Positions 24,586-33,654 are shown, counted from the first letter of the stretch. The stretch: 56,947 bases of DNA from Nocardioides luteus (GCF_000960475.2 NZ_JZDQ02000039.1:1-56947), one strand, 5' to 3'. The notes: generated by a model from the letters alone, not told the origin. A program made the numbers and translations.

Positions 24586-25508
24586 GCCGGCAGGTCGGAC
24601 TGGCCGAGCGCCTCCTCCCAGGCGCTCGGGGGCACCGCACCCTCGAGCATCTGCGCCACCAGCACCCCGAGGCCGTGGTGAGGGTCGCTGGCGAAACACC
24701 GGTCCAGCGCACACCAGGCGAGCGCGCCGTCACCGCCGAGCCAGGCGGCGAAGGCCAGCACCGCGGCCGGGTGGGCGACGTGGTCGTCGGGGCTGCGGCG
24801 TACGACATCGGTCCACAGGCGCACGTGGGCCCTGGCCTCCTCCCGGGTCATCCCGCCCCAGGCGGCGTCGCGCCGCTGCGGGTCGCGCAGGGCCAGCAGC
24901 AGCGAGGCGATCTGGTCGGCCGACAGCAGCGTCCCGGCGACCGCGTCGTCGACCAGGCGGCCGACCTCGTAGATCTTCATCGAGGAGGCCTGACCCAGCG
25001 CCGCCTCGGTCTCGGCGACGGCCGCGGGGTCCGAGGCGATCGAGGCGGCCAGCTCGGAGCGGGAGCGGCGCACCAGCTGCCCGTCGTAGACCGCCTGGGC
25101 ACGGAACGGGTGCGCGCCGACGTCGAAGGGGACGCCGTCGTCGGGAACGCCGTGGAACCCGAGCGGGTCGAACCAGCGGCCGTCCTGGACACGTAGGCAC
25201 CCGATCAGGTCGATGTCGCACTCGGCGAGCCGCTCGGCGAGGCGGCGGGCGATCTTCACCCCGAAGCGTGGGCCACTGTCGTAGAGGACGAGGAGGACGC
25301 CGCGCACCTGGTGGCGGACCGCGGGCAGGATCAGGCTGTCCAAGCAGGCCTCGACCTCACCCGGCGGGGGCAGGTCGATCCTGCCGTGGACCTGGTGCGC
25401 ACCGCCGAACGTCAGCATGACGATCGACTTCTCGGGCTGGAAGCCGAGCAGGACAGGGACGGCCGCCAGGACGTCCTCGGGACGGGCGATGGAGAGTTTC
25501 GTGGTCAT
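24582..25508 (-). CDS. DUF4192 family protein
   Basis: 308 residues from the ATG at 25508. The N-terminal block VLAAVPVLLGFQPEKSIVML and the strand LLVLYDSGPRFG are typical of DUF4192, an actinobacterial family of unknown function. The C-terminal part is helical, with ALAWCALDRCFASDPHHGLG as the conserved repeat-like motif. Cytoplasmic by composition. It is divergent from dinB, and a link to DNA repair is only suggested by position. Confidence 0.9.
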   Translation of the reverse strand: MTTKLSIARPEDVLAAVPVLLGFQPEKSIVMLTFGGAHQVHGRIDLPPPGEVEACLDSLILPAVRHQVRGVLLVLYDSGPRFGVKIARRLAERLAECDIDLIGCLRVQDGRWFDPLGFHGVPDDGVPFDVGAHPFRAQAVYDGQLVRRSRSELAASIASDPAAVAETEAALGQASSMKIYEVGRLVDDAVAGTLLSADQIASLLLALRDPQRRDAAWGGMTREEARAHVRLWTDVVRRSPDDHVAHPAAVLAFAAWLGGDGALAWCALDRCFASDPHHGLGVLVAQMLEGAVPPSAWEEALGQSDLPA

Positions 25509-25633
25509 GCGGACCACGATCCCCGCGACCCACCGACAGTTTCGGCGCCAAATCCGAGGCCTGTGGACAACCCCGTCCCCAACCACACCTGTGGAGGGTC
25601 AACGGCCCGAAACAGAGTGTCCCCGCCGCCAGA

Positions 25634-25639
25634 TAGGTT
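25634..25639 (+). promoter_or_regulatory. -10 box for leaderless dinB mRNA
   Basis: TAGGTT six bases before ATG 25646, with no ribosome site. No SOS box was recognised nearby. Confidence 0.5.
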
Positions 25640-25645
25640 GCCACC

Positions 25646-26956
25646 ATGAGAGCGCAGGCGTCGGTGATGCACCTCGACCTCGACGCGTTCTTCGCCTCGG
25701 TCGAGCAGCGTGACAAGCCGTCCCTGCGCGGCAAGCCGGTGATCGTGGGCGGCATCGGCGGCCGCGGCGTGGTCAGCACCGCCTCCTACGAGGCTCGGAC
25801 CTTCGGGGTCCGCTCGGCGATGTCGACCCGCGAGGCCCGCGCGCTGTGCGGTCATGCCGCGTTCCTCTATCCGCGCTTCCATGCCTACAAGAGGGTCAGC
25901 GAGCAGGTCTTCGGGATCCTGCGCGACCTGTCGCCGCTGGTCGAGCCGCTCTCGCTCGACGAGGCCTTCGTCGATCTCGCCGCGGCCGGCCTCCCCGACC
26001 TCGAGGTCGACACCGTGACCGCGACGGCCGAGCGGATCCGTGCGGAGGTCGCCGAGGTGACCGGCGGCCTCAGCGCGAGCGTCGGCCTGGCCAGCTCGAA
26101 GTTCATCGCCAAGATCGCCAGCGACCTGGACAAGCCCGACGGCCTGGTCGTGGTGGCGCCCGGCACCGAGCTCGACCTGCTCCGCCCGATGAACGTCAAG
26201 GTGATCCCCGGCGTCGGCCCGGCCACCGCCGAGCGCCTGCGTCGCGCGGGCATCCACACCGTGGCCGACCTGGAGCAGGTCAGCGTCGAGGAGCTCGTAC
26301 GCCTCGTGGGCAAGTCCCACGGCACCAACCTCTACAAGCTGGCCCGGGCCCAGGACGACCGGCGCATCGAACCCGAGCGCGAGACCAAGTCCGTCAGCGT
26401 CGAGGGCACCTACGACACCGATCTGACCGACCGGCCGCTCATGGAGCAGATCCTCACCCGGCAGGCCACCGAGGTCGCGGCCCGGCTGAAGAAGAACGGG
26501 CTCTCGGGCCGCACGATCACGATCAAGGTCAGGCTCTACGACTTCACCACGATCAACCGCTCCGCGACCCTCCCGGCCCCGACCGACCAGGCCGGCACCA
26601 TCGCCCGGCTGGCCAGGACCCTGCTCGGCGAGCTCTTCACCGCGGGCGAGACGGCCGGCGGCGTACGCCTTCTCGGGGTCGGTGTCTCCGGCCTGGCCGA
26701 CTGGATCCAGGAGGACCTCTTCGGCGACGACGTCGATGACGAGGCCGAGCCCGACCTCCCGCTGCCCGAGCCGGTGCGGCGGCCCACCTGGGCGGCCGGG
26801 ATGGACGTGGTCCACGCGGAGATGGGCCGCGGCTGGGTCTGGGGCTCGGGGCGCGGCGTCGTGACGGTGCGCTTCGAGACCGCCGAGACTCCCGCCGGCC
26901 CGGTGAGGTCCTACGCCGCCGACGACCCCGACCTCCAGCCCTACACCGAGTCCTGA
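25646..26956 (+). CDS. dinB: DNA polymerase IV (DinB1-type Y-family polymerase)
   Basis: 436 residues. Catalytic carboxylates D11 (HLDLDAFFASVE) and D105/E106 (SLDEAFVDL) are present. The steric-gate position is aromatic (F16). VGLASSKFIAKIASDLDKPD and GVGPATAERLRRAGIHTVAD give palm and helix-hairpin-helix parts, and the little finger covers about 245-360. The C-terminal 70 residues are an acidic tail plus a segment (EMGRGWVWGSGRGVVTVRFE) common in actinobacterial DinB1. No clear beta-clamp motif is seen at the very end. It performs error-prone lesion bypass. Confidence 0.95.
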   Translation: MRAQASVMHLDLDAFFASVEQRDKPSLRGKPVIVGGIGGRGVVSTASYEARTFGVRSAMSTREARALCGHAAFLYPRFHAYKRVSEQVFGILRDLSPLVEPLSLDEAFVDLAAAGLPDLEVDTVTATAERIRAEVAEVTGGLSASVGLASSKFIAKIASDLDKPDGLVVVAPGTELDLLRPMNVKVIPGVGPATAERLRRAGIHTVADLEQVSVEELVRLVGKSHGTNLYKLARAQDDRRIEPERETKSVSVEGTYDTDLTDRPLMEQILTRQATEVAARLKKNGLSGRTITIKVRLYDFTTINRSATLPAPTDQAGTIARLARTLLGELFTAGETAGGVRLLGVGVSGLADWIQEDLFGDDVDDEAEPDLPLPEPVRRPTWAAGMDVVHAEMGRGWVWGSGRGVVTVRFETAETPAGPVRSYAADDPDLQPYTES

Positions 26957-27092
26957 GCCCCTCCCCCGGTCCGGGCTCCGTCGTCACGGCGAGGCGGTGC
27001 GGTATCGCGGCCGGCGCCCATGGTGTGCGATAGCGCGTTGCGATGCTTGATGCGCGCGTGTCCCGTGCGCGGAGGTTCGTGGGTCGCGAGGA

Positions 27093-27098
27093 TAGGGT
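27093..27098 (+). promoter_or_regulatory. -10 box for leaderless oligopeptidase mRNA
   Basis: TAGGGT seven bases before ATG 27106; it supports this start over the in-frame ATG at 27043. Confidence 0.45.
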
Positions 27099-27105
27099 CT
27101 CGTTC

Positions 27106-29241
27106 ATGTCTGCAGCACACTCGTCGACGCCCTGGCCGGTCGCACCGAAGAAGCCCTCGTCCAAGCAGTTCCACGGCCTGACCCGGACCGATGACTACGA
27201 GTGGCTCCGTGAGAAGGACAACCCCGAGGTCATCGCCTACATCGAGGCCGAGAACGCCTACACCAAGGAGCAGACCGACCACCTCGCCGACCTGCGCACG
27301 CAGATCTTCGAGGAGATCAAGGCGCGCACTCTCGAGACCGACCTGAGCGTCCCGACGCGCTCGCGCGGCTACTGGTACTACGGCCGCAGCTTCGAGGGCA
27401 AGCAGTACGGAGCGAGCTGCCGGGTGAAGGTCGCCGACCCGGACGACTGGACTCCCCCGACCCCGGCCGACGTCACCCACGACCAGCCCGCGCTGCCCGG
27501 CGAGGAGGTGCTGCTCGACCTCGACGCGCTCGCCGAGGGGCACGACTTCTTCAGCCTCGGCGGGTCCTCGGTGAGCCCGAGCACCACCCTGCTCGCCTAC
27601 GCGACCGACGTCGCCGGCGACGAGCGCTACACCGTACGCGTCAAGGACCTCACCACCGGCGAGCTGCTGAGCGACGAGCTCACCAACGTGCACGGCGGCG
27701 CCACCTGGGACCGCGACTCGGCCAACCTCTACTACACGACCGCCGACGAGTCCTGGCGTGCCGACAAGATCTGGCGCCACCGCCTCGGCACCACGCAGGA
27801 GGAGGACGAGCTCGTCTTCCACGAGACCGACGACCGCTTCTGGGTCGGCGTGGGGCGCACCAAGTCCGACCGGTTCATGTTCATCGGCACCGCCGCGAAG
27901 ATCACCGCCGAATACCGCTTCCTCGACCTCGACGACCCCGACGCCGGCTGGCAGGTCTTCGCCGCCCGCGAGGAGGGCGTCGAGTACTCCGTGGAGCACG
28001 CCATCATCGCCGGCGAGGACGTCTTCCTGGTCACCCACAACGCCTCGGGCCCCGACTTCGAGATCGCCACCGCGCCGACCGCGCCGACCCCGCGGAGCGA
28101 GTGGCGGCCGCTCGTCCCCCACACCCAGGGCGTACGCCTCGAGGACGTCGACGCCTTCGCCGGCCACCTGGTCGTCCACCAGCGCAGCGAGGGCCTGACC
28201 CAGCTCCGCATCCTGGAGCTCGGCGAGAACGGTGTCGCCGACGACTACCTGGTGAAGTTCGACGACGAGCTCTACACCATCGGCTCCGGCTCCAACCCCT
28301 CCTTCGAGACCCCGGTCGTGCGGCTCGGCTACACCACGATGCGCACCCCGGCCTCCGTCTACGACTACGACGTACGCAGCCGCGAGCTGACCCTGCTCAA
28401 GCAGGCCCCGGTGCTGGGTGGCTACGACCGCGACGACTACGAGGAGCACCGCCTGTGGGCGACGGCCGAGGACGGCGTACGGGTGCCGATCTCGATCGTG
28501 GCGAAGAAGGGCCTCCACGAGCAGGGTCCGATCCCGGTGCTGCTCTACGCCTACGGCTCCTACGAGGCCAGCATGGACCCCTACTTCTCGATCGCGCGGC
28601 TGAGCCTGCTGGACCGTGGGATCGGCTTCGCCATCGCCCACATCCGCGGCGGCGGCGAGATGGGCCGGGCGTGGTACGACGACGGGAAGATGCTGAAGAA
28701 GCAGAACACCTTCTCCGACTACATCGCCTGCGCGCGCCACCTCGCCGAGTCGGGCTGGTCGACGCCCAGCAAGATCATCGCCGAGGGTGGCTCCGCCGGC
28801 GGGCTGCTGATGGGCGCGGTCGCCAACCAGGCGCCCGACGCCGTCGGCGCGATCGTCGCCGCGGTGCCCTTCGTGGACGCGCTGACCACGATGCTCGACG
28901 CGACGCTGCCGCTGACCGTCACCGAGTACGACGAGTGGGGCAACCCGGAGGCCGACAGGGAGACCTACGACTACATGTCCTCCTACGACCCCTACACGAA
29001 CGTCGCCGCCCAGCACTACCCGCCGATCCTGGCCGAGACCAGCATCAACGACACCCGCGTGCTCTACGTCGAGCCCGCCAAATGGGTCGCCAAGCTCCGC
29101 GCGACGGCAGAGAATCCCGGTGACGTACTCCTGAAGACGGAGATGGCGGCCGGACATGGAGGAGTCTCGGGACGCTACAAGGCGTGGGAGGACCGGGCGT
29201 TCAGCCTTGCCTGGATGATCGACCAGGTGACCGCTTCGTAG
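27106..29241 (+). CDS. S9 family serine peptidase (oligopeptidase B/PtrB)
   Basis: 711 residues. The N-terminal seven-bladed propeller spans about 70-400. The catalytic alpha/beta-hydrolase has the nucleophile in EGGSAGGLL (Ser near 565), the Asp in SINDTRV near 648 and the His in AAGHGGVSGR near 683. FAIAHIRGGGEMGRAWYDDG is the PtrB/POP hallmark. It cleaves short peptides, usually after basic residues in the PtrB subgroup, in the cytoplasm. Length and motif order are complete. It stands alone with a leaderless promoter. Confidence 0.94.
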   Translation: MSAAHSSTPWPVAPKKPSSKQFHGLTRTDDYEWLREKDNPEVIAYIEAENAYTKEQTDHLADLRTQIFEEIKARTLETDLSVPTRSRGYWYYGRSFEGKQYGASCRVKVADPDDWTPPTPADVTHDQPALPGEEVLLDLDALAEGHDFFSLGGSSVSPSTTLLAYATDVAGDERYTVRVKDLTTGELLSDELTNVHGGATWDRDSANLYYTTADESWRADKIWRHRLGTTQEEDELVFHETDDRFWVGVGRTKSDRFMFIGTAAKITAEYRFLDLDDPDAGWQVFAAREEGVEYSVEHAIIAGEDVFLVTHNASGPDFEIATAPTAPTPRSEWRPLVPHTQGVRLEDVDAFAGHLVVHQRSEGLTQLRILELGENGVADDYLVKFDDELYTIGSGSNPSFETPVVRLGYTTMRTPASVYDYDVRSRELTLLKQAPVLGGYDRDDYEEHRLWATAEDGVRVPISIVAKKGLHEQGPIPVLLYAYGSYEASMDPYFSIARLSLLDRGIGFAIAHIRGGGEMGRAWYDDGKMLKKQNTFSDYIACARHLAESGWSTPSKIIAEGGSAGGLLMGAVANQAPDAVGAIVAAVPFVDALTTMLDATLPLTVTEYDEWGNPEADRETYDYMSSYDPYTNVAAQHYPPILAETSINDTRVLYVEPAKWVAKLRATAENPGDVLLKTEMAAGHGGVSGRYKAWEDRAFSLAWMIDQVTAS

Positions 29242-29258
29242 GGCATATCTGCGGGGAT

Positions 29259-29287
29259 CTCGGGGTACTCCATGAGAAACCCCTGAG
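29259..29287 (+). terminator. Possible terminator after the oligopeptidase gene
   Basis: CTCGGGGT and ACCCCTGAG can pair with one bulge about 20 bases after the stop codon. There is no T-run, so this is tentative. Confidence 0.4.
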
Positions 29288-29446
29288 ATTCACCTCATGA
29301 TGCAACTTATCGCCCGTGGCGTACGTCGAACCGGACAAGAGATCGAAGACGGATTCGATGACAAGGCGCTCTACCAGGGAACACCTGGGAGGGGCGAAGC
29401 GTTGAAACCACCGTGAGGCCACAAACCTCACCGTGAGGAGGTTCCC

Positions 29447-30400
29447 ATGGCGACACGCACCGCAACCGCCACCGCCACCCGAGAGATCGAGGGCCGTGAC
29501 AGCGTCGGGCTGTATCTCGACGAGATCGCCCGCAACGAGCTCCTGGATGCCGCCAAAGAGGTTGAGCTGTCCAAGGCGATCGAGGCCGGCCTGATGGCCG
29601 AGCACCTCTTGGCCGAGGGCCGCGTCGGCCGCAAGAAGGCACCCGGTGGAGCCACCCGAGCCGAGCTGGAGTGGTTGGCCGAGGAGGGCCACCGCGCCAC
29701 CCGTGAGTTCATCAACGCCAACCTGCGACTGGTGGTGTCCATCGCGCGCAAGTACGGCCGCGCGCAGATGCCGATGCTCGACCTGATCCAGGAAGGAAAC
29801 ACCGGCCTGATCCGGGCCGTTGAGAAGTTCGACTACACCAAGGGCTACAAGTTCTCGACGTACGCGACGTGGTGGGTCCGCCAGGCGATCACCCGCGGCA
29901 TCGCCCAGCAGGCGCGCGTGGTCCGGCTCCCGGTCCACGTCGTCGAGGAGCTCAACCAGGTCGGCGGCGCCCGCCGCACCCTGGAACGCCAGCTCGGCCG
30001 TGACCCCGAGCCGGAGGAGATCGCCGCCGAGCTCGGTATGGACATCGACCGCGTCCTCGACCTGCTCTCCTGGGGTCGGGACCACGTCTCGCTCGACACC
30101 CCGATCGACGAGGACGGCGACACCTCGCTGGGCGACCTGATGGCTCAGGAGTCGGCGCCGTCGCCGGACATGGACGTCATCGACGTCGAGTCGCGCGAGC
30201 GGCTCAACTCGCTGGTCGGCCAGCTCGACGAGCGTTCCGCCGACATCGTCCGCTCCCGCTACGGCCTCACCGACGGCCGTCAGCACAAGCTCGCCGACAT
30301 CGGTGTCAAGCACGGCATCTCCGCCGAGCGCGTACGCCAGCTCGAGCGCGAGGCTCTGCAGAAGCTGCGCCGCTTCGCCGATCCCGACTTGGCGGCCTGA
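29447..30400 (+). CDS. sigB: Group 2 sigma-70 factor (SigB/HrdA-D type)
   Basis: 317 residues; GAGGAGG lies five bases before the ATG. Region 1.2 (DSVGLYLDEIARNELLDAAK) leads to region 2 (MLDLIQEGNTGLIRAVEKFD, then FSTYATWWVRQAITRGIAQQ), region 3 and region 4, ending GISAERVRQLEREALQKLRR. It lacks region 1.1 and the acidic linker of the principal factor at 21706. Group 2 factors of this type respond to stationary phase or stress and are usually dispensable. The 205-bp upstream region holds the duplicated word CACCGTGAGG near the start (29408-29445). Confidence 0.94.
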   Translation: MATRTATATATREIEGRDSVGLYLDEIARNELLDAAKEVELSKAIEAGLMAEHLLAEGRVGRKKAPGGATRAELEWLAEEGHRATREFINANLRLVVSIARKYGRAQMPMLDLIQEGNTGLIRAVEKFDYTKGYKFSTYATWWVRQAITRGIAQQARVVRLPVHVVEELNQVGGARRTLERQLGRDPEPEEIAAELGMDIDRVLDLLSWGRDHVSLDTPIDEDGDTSLGDLMAQESAPSPDMDVIDVESRERLNSLVGQLDERSADIVRSRYGLTDGRQHKLADIGVKHGISAERVRQLEREALQKLRRFADPDLAA

Positions 30401-30415
30401 CCACCAACCACCTGG

Positions 30416-30454
30416 CTCGGCGTCCCTCATCACGAGGGGCGCCGAGTCTTTCTT
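30416..30454 (+). terminator. Terminator of the group 2 sigma factor gene
   Basis: CTCGGCG (30416-30422) pairs with CGCCGAG (30440-30446), with CCCT/AGGG inside, followed by TCTTTCTT. This is the best intrinsic terminator with a T-tail in the window. Confidence 0.9.
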
Positions 30455-30457
30455 ATG

Positions 30458-30499
30458 CCGAGGCGTCAGCCCGGTCGGCCGACGGGAGTGACGTCTCGG
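30458..30499. repeat. 21-bp repeat family, site A: one head-to-head pair
   Basis: CCGAGGCGTCAGCCCGGTCG-G (30458-30478) is directly followed by the inverted unit CCGACGGGAGTGACGTCTCG-G (30479-30499), the complement of CCGAGACGTCACTCCCGTCG-G. The pair sits between the 3' ends of convergent genes, three bases from the stop codon of the DinB2-like gene. Confidence 0.85.
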
Positions 30500-30502
30500 C
30501 GG

Positions 30503-31642
30503 TCAGTAGCCTCCGGGCGGCGGGGCCATCTCGAGGCGTACCCCGATCAGGCGGATCGGCCGGTCCTTCTCGACGCGGTCAAACAGCGCCACCGCCTCGT
30601 CGGCGAGGCGATCACCGTCGAGGGTGGGCTCGGGGAGCTTGTGGCCGCGGGTGACGGTGAAGAACGGCTTGAACCGCACCTTGATCTCCACCCGCGTCAC
30701 CGGGCGGTCCTCCTTGACCACGTCCTCGAGGCACTCGGCGCACAGCCGGCGGGTCGCGGCGACGATGTCGGGCCACTCCACGAGGTCCTGCTGGAAGGTC
30801 TCCTCGTGGCCGTGGCCGCGGGCGACCCACGGCGACGGATCGACCGGGCTGGTGTCGGCGCCGCGACCCAGCCGGCGCAGCCACGGACCCGTCGTGGGAC
30901 CGATCGCGGCCGCCAGGCCCTCCGCCGAGGCCGCGCCCAGGTCGGCGACCGTCTCGATCCCGAGCCCGGCGAGCCGCTTCGCGGTCTTGGCCCCGATCCC
31001 CCACAGTGCGTCGGTCGGGCGGTGGCCCATCTCGGCGTCCCAGGTCTCGTGGGTGATCCGGTAGACGCCGGTCCCCCGCAGCTGACCGTCCGGACCGGGC
31101 TCGTGACCGCCGGCTCCGGCCTCGCGTGCGACCGCACCGTCGACCCGCTGCTTGGCGAACCCGGTCGCGAGCTTCGCCTGCAGCTTGTTGTCGCCGACCC
31201 CGACGCCGCTGCGCAGCCGGGTGCGTTCGAGCACCAGGTCGCGTACGTCCTGGGCGAAGGCCACCGGGTCGCCGAGATCACCGTGGCCGGGGCCGGGCCC
31301 GAGGAACGCCTCGTCCCAGCCGAGGACCTCGACGAGGACGGGTACGCCGCCCCACTCCAGCGACCGCAGCGTGTCCATCACGCCCGCGGAGGCCGCGTCG
31401 TAGGCGACGCTGTCGACCGGCAGCAGCACCGCATCGGGACACTTCCGCACCGCCAGCCGCAGCGGCATCCCGGATCCGACCCCGTGTGCCCGCGCCTCGT
31501 AGGAGGCCGTCGAGACCACGGCCCGCTCGGTCGGGTCCCCACGCCCACCCACGATCACCGGCTTGCCGGCGAGCTCGGGCCGCCGGAGCACCTCCACCGC
31601 CGCGATGAACTGGTCCAGGTCGACGTGCAGCACCACGCTCAT
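30503..31642 (-). CDS. DinB2-like Y-family DNA polymerase with non-aromatic steric gate
   Basis: 379 residues from the ATG at 31642. HVDLDQFIAAVE carries catalytic D8 and D10, and the acidic pair is in GWDEAFLG. The sequence aligns with Mycobacterium smegmatis DinB2 (HVDLDQFLASVE, GWDEAYL) rather than DinB1. Residue 13, the steric gate that excludes ribonucleotides (Phe in E. coli DinB, Leu14 in DinB2), is Ile here, so ribonucleotide incorporation is predicted. A stretch of about 20 Gly/Ala/Glu-rich residues (REAGAGGHEPGPDGQLRG) is inserted before YRITHETW. It ends next to a 21-bp repeat pair. Confidence 0.92.
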   Translation of the reverse strand: MSVVLHVDLDQFIAAVEVLRRPELAGKPVIVGGRGDPTERAVVSTASYEARAHGVGSGMPLRLAVRKCPDAVLLPVDSVAYDAASAGVMDTLRSLEWGGVPVLVEVLGWDEAFLGPGPGHGDLGDPVAFAQDVRDLVLERTRLRSGVGVGDNKLQAKLATGFAKQRVDGAVAREAGAGGHEPGPDGQLRGTGVYRITHETWDAEMGHRPTDALWGIGAKTAKRLAGLGIETVADLGAASAEGLAAAIGPTTGPWLRRLGRGADTSPVDPSPWVARGHGHEETFQQDLVEWPDIVAATRRLCAECLEDVVKEDRPVTRVEIKVRFKPFFTVTRGHKLPEPTLDGDRLADEAVALFDRVEKDRPIRLIGVRLEMAPPPGGY

Positions 31643-31677
31643 GCGTCGATGGTGCCATGAACCAGCCGCCGTGGGGG

Positions 31678-33021
31678 TCAGCCTTCGGAGCCCGCCTCGG
31701 AGAGGGCCGCGGAGGCCTTCTCCGCCTGCTCGCGTACGTCCTCGGGCACCGGCACCCCACCGGCGATGCGCTGCTGCCACAGCTGCATGGCGACCACCTT
31801 GGCGGCCGCGTCCTCGACACGGGAGCGGTCGAGGCGCCCCGAACGGAGAGCCTTGACGACGCTGCGGTGGGCGGCCTTGGAGTTGGCGGGCATCAGCAGC
31901 AGGTCGGCGCCCGCCTCGAGGGCGGCCACCGAGGGCTTCTTGGTGGTGGTCGTGACCGCGCCCATGCCCAGCGAGTCGGTGACGGCGACGCCGTCGAAGT
32001 CGAGGTCGTCGCGGAGCAGGTCGTAGATGGGCGCCGCCATGCTGGCCGGCTTCCCGGGAGCCACCGCCTTCACGTCGACGTGGCTGACCATGACGGCCGG
32101 AGCCCCGGCGTCCACGGCGGCGTCGAACGGCACCAGGTCGCGCCGCTTCAGCTTCTTCATCCCGAAGTCGAGTTCCTGGAGCCCGAGGTGGGTGTCGCCG
32201 GTGACCGCTCCGTGGCCCGGGAAGTGCTTGGTGGTGGAGACCAGGCCGGCGGCGTTGTAGCCCTGCACGGCCGCCGAGACCGCCGCTGCGGCGATCTTCG
32301 GGTCCTCGCTCGGCGAGCGGGATCCGATCGTCGGGTCGGCCGCACCGATGGTCACGTCGGCGACCGGCGCGAACGCCCAGGTGAAGCCCAGGTCCCGCAG
32401 CTCGAGCCCGGTCGTCCGCGCGGCCTCGCTCGTCACCGCGACACCCTTGCCGGGCTTCGCCTCGATGGCGTCCCCCGCACGCGCGAACTCGGGGAACTCC
32501 GTGGCCACGCCGCGCAGGTGGGAGACCACCCCGCCCTCCTGGTCGACACCGATCACCGCAGGGAACGAGCGACCGTCGGCCGCCACCGCACGGGAGACCG
32601 CCGCCGTGGTCTTGCGCACCTGCGCCTCGTCGACGACGTTCTCGCCGGTCACGCTGACCCCGGCCAGATGGAGCTTGCGCACCATCTTCGCGGCCTTGCG
32701 CGGATCGGTGCCGTGGTAGCGGCCGACGATCACCTGTCCGGCGAGCTTGTCGTCGTCCCAGCCCGCCACCAGCTCACGGGCCGTCGCCAGCTCTCCGCGC
32801 GTCGGGCCCCAGGCCAGCGGCGTGGTGTCCTTCGTCGGGTCGGTCTTCGTGGTGGCCACCACCGGCCTGCCCGGCTCGACCTCCGTCGGCTCCCAGAGGG
32901 TCACCGCCGCTGCTCCCGCGCCGGCCGCCAGGACCAGCACGGTCCCCGCGATCGCCGGCCGCATCCAGCGCCACCCGCGACGCTGCTGATCCCCTGATTC
33001 GGTGTGCTTGCCCCCAGTCAC
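31678..33021 (-). CDS. Glycoside hydrolase family 3, membrane-anchored N-acetylhexosaminidase (NagZ-like)
   Basis: 447 residues from a GTG. One N-terminal hydrophobic segment (MRPAIAGTVLVLAAGAGAAA, 20-39) gives a signal anchor without a lipobox. The GH3 barrel contains VIGVDQEGGVV, STTKHFPGHGAVTGDTH (general acid/base His/Asp loop) and AVTDSLGMGA with the nucleophile Asp. These are the NagZ-type motifs. It probably releases terminal GlcNAc from cell-wall muropeptides or glycans outside the membrane. It lies 27 bases downstream of coaE on the same strand. Confidence 0.9.
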   Translation of the reverse strand: MTGGKHTESGDQQRRGWRWMRPAIAGTVLVLAAGAGAAAVTLWEPTEVEPGRPVVATTKTDPTKDTTPLAWGPTRGELATARELVAGWDDDKLAGQVIVGRYHGTDPRKAAKMVRKLHLAGVSVTGENVVDEAQVRKTTAAVSRAVAADGRSFPAVIGVDQEGGVVSHLRGVATEFPEFARAGDAIEAKPGKGVAVTSEAARTTGLELRDLGFTWAFAPVADVTIGAADPTIGSRSPSEDPKIAAAAVSAAVQGYNAAGLVSTTKHFPGHGAVTGDTHLGLQELDFGMKKLKRRDLVPFDAAVDAGAPAVMVSHVDVKAVAPGKPASMAAPIYDLLRDDLDFDGVAVTDSLGMGAVTTTTKKPSVAALEAGADLLLMPANSKAAHRSVVKALRSGRLDRSRVEDAAAKVVAMQLWQQRIAGGVPVPEDVREQAEKASAALSEAGSEG

Positions 33022-33048
33022 GCGGCCGAGTATGTCAGCAACCCCCGC

Positions 33049-33642
33049 CTATGACCGCGTTCCGGCGAGTGAGTCGTAGATCTCCCGCACCCGCTTCTCC
33101 AGGTCCTCGAGGCTGCCGGTGTTGTCGATGACGTACGTCGCCGCAGCGAGCCGGTCCTCGCGACTGGCCTGCGCGGAGATGCGAGCGCGGACATCGGCCT
33201 CGGCCATCCCGCGCGCGACCGCACGCTCGATCTGCGTCTCCACCGGCACGTCGACCACGATCACCTCGTCGAAGAAGGGTGCGTAATCCACCTCGACCAG
33301 CAGCGGGATGTCGTTGACGACGAGCCTTCCCGCCGTCCGCGCCGCCTCCTCGAGCTCCGCGGACCGCGCCCCGACCAGCGGGTGCACGATCGCGTTGAGC
33401 CGCTCGCGGGCGCCCTCGTCGGCGAAGACGATCTCGCCCACCTTGGCCCGGTCCAGCTCACCGGACTCGGTCAGCACCGAGGGCCCGAACTCCTCGACCA
33501 CGGCCGCGAGCCCCGGAGTGCCCGGCTCGACGACCTCACGGGCGATCTTGTCCGAGTCGACGATCACCGCCCCGCACTCGGCCAGCAGCTTCGACACCGT
33601 GCTCTTCCCCGAGGCGATCCCGCCGGTGAGTCCTACGCGCAT
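33049..33642 (-). CDS. coaE: Dephospho-CoA kinase
   Basis: 197 residues. P-loop GLTGGIASGKST (4-15), lid and CoA-binding segments (DSDKIAREVVEPGTPGLAAV, HPLVGARSAEL, VVDVPVETQIERAVARGM). It phosphorylates dephospho-CoA, the last step of CoA synthesis. The length is that of a standard single-domain CoaE, without the GrpB-like extension of mycobacterial CoaE. In many Actinobacteria coaE lies next to rpsA; here a regulator and a microprotein lie between. A leaderless promoter is present. Confidence 0.95.
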   Translation of the reverse strand: MRVGLTGGIASGKSTVSKLLAECGAVIVDSDKIAREVVEPGTPGLAAVVEEFGPSVLTESGELDRAKVGEIVFADEGARERLNAIVHPLVGARSAELEEAARTAGRLVVNDIPLLVEVDYAPFFDEVIVVDVPVETQIERAVARGMAEADVRARISAQASREDRLAAATYVIDNTGSLEDLEKRVREIYDSLAGTRS

Positions 33643-33648
33643 GGCGAG

Positions 33649-33654
33649 ACCCTA
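33649..33654 (-). promoter_or_regulatory. -10 box for leaderless coaE mRNA
   Basis: TAGGGT on the minus strand, six bases before the ATG at 33642. It lies just upstream of, and partly in, the stop region of the adjacent regulator gene. Confidence 0.5.
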
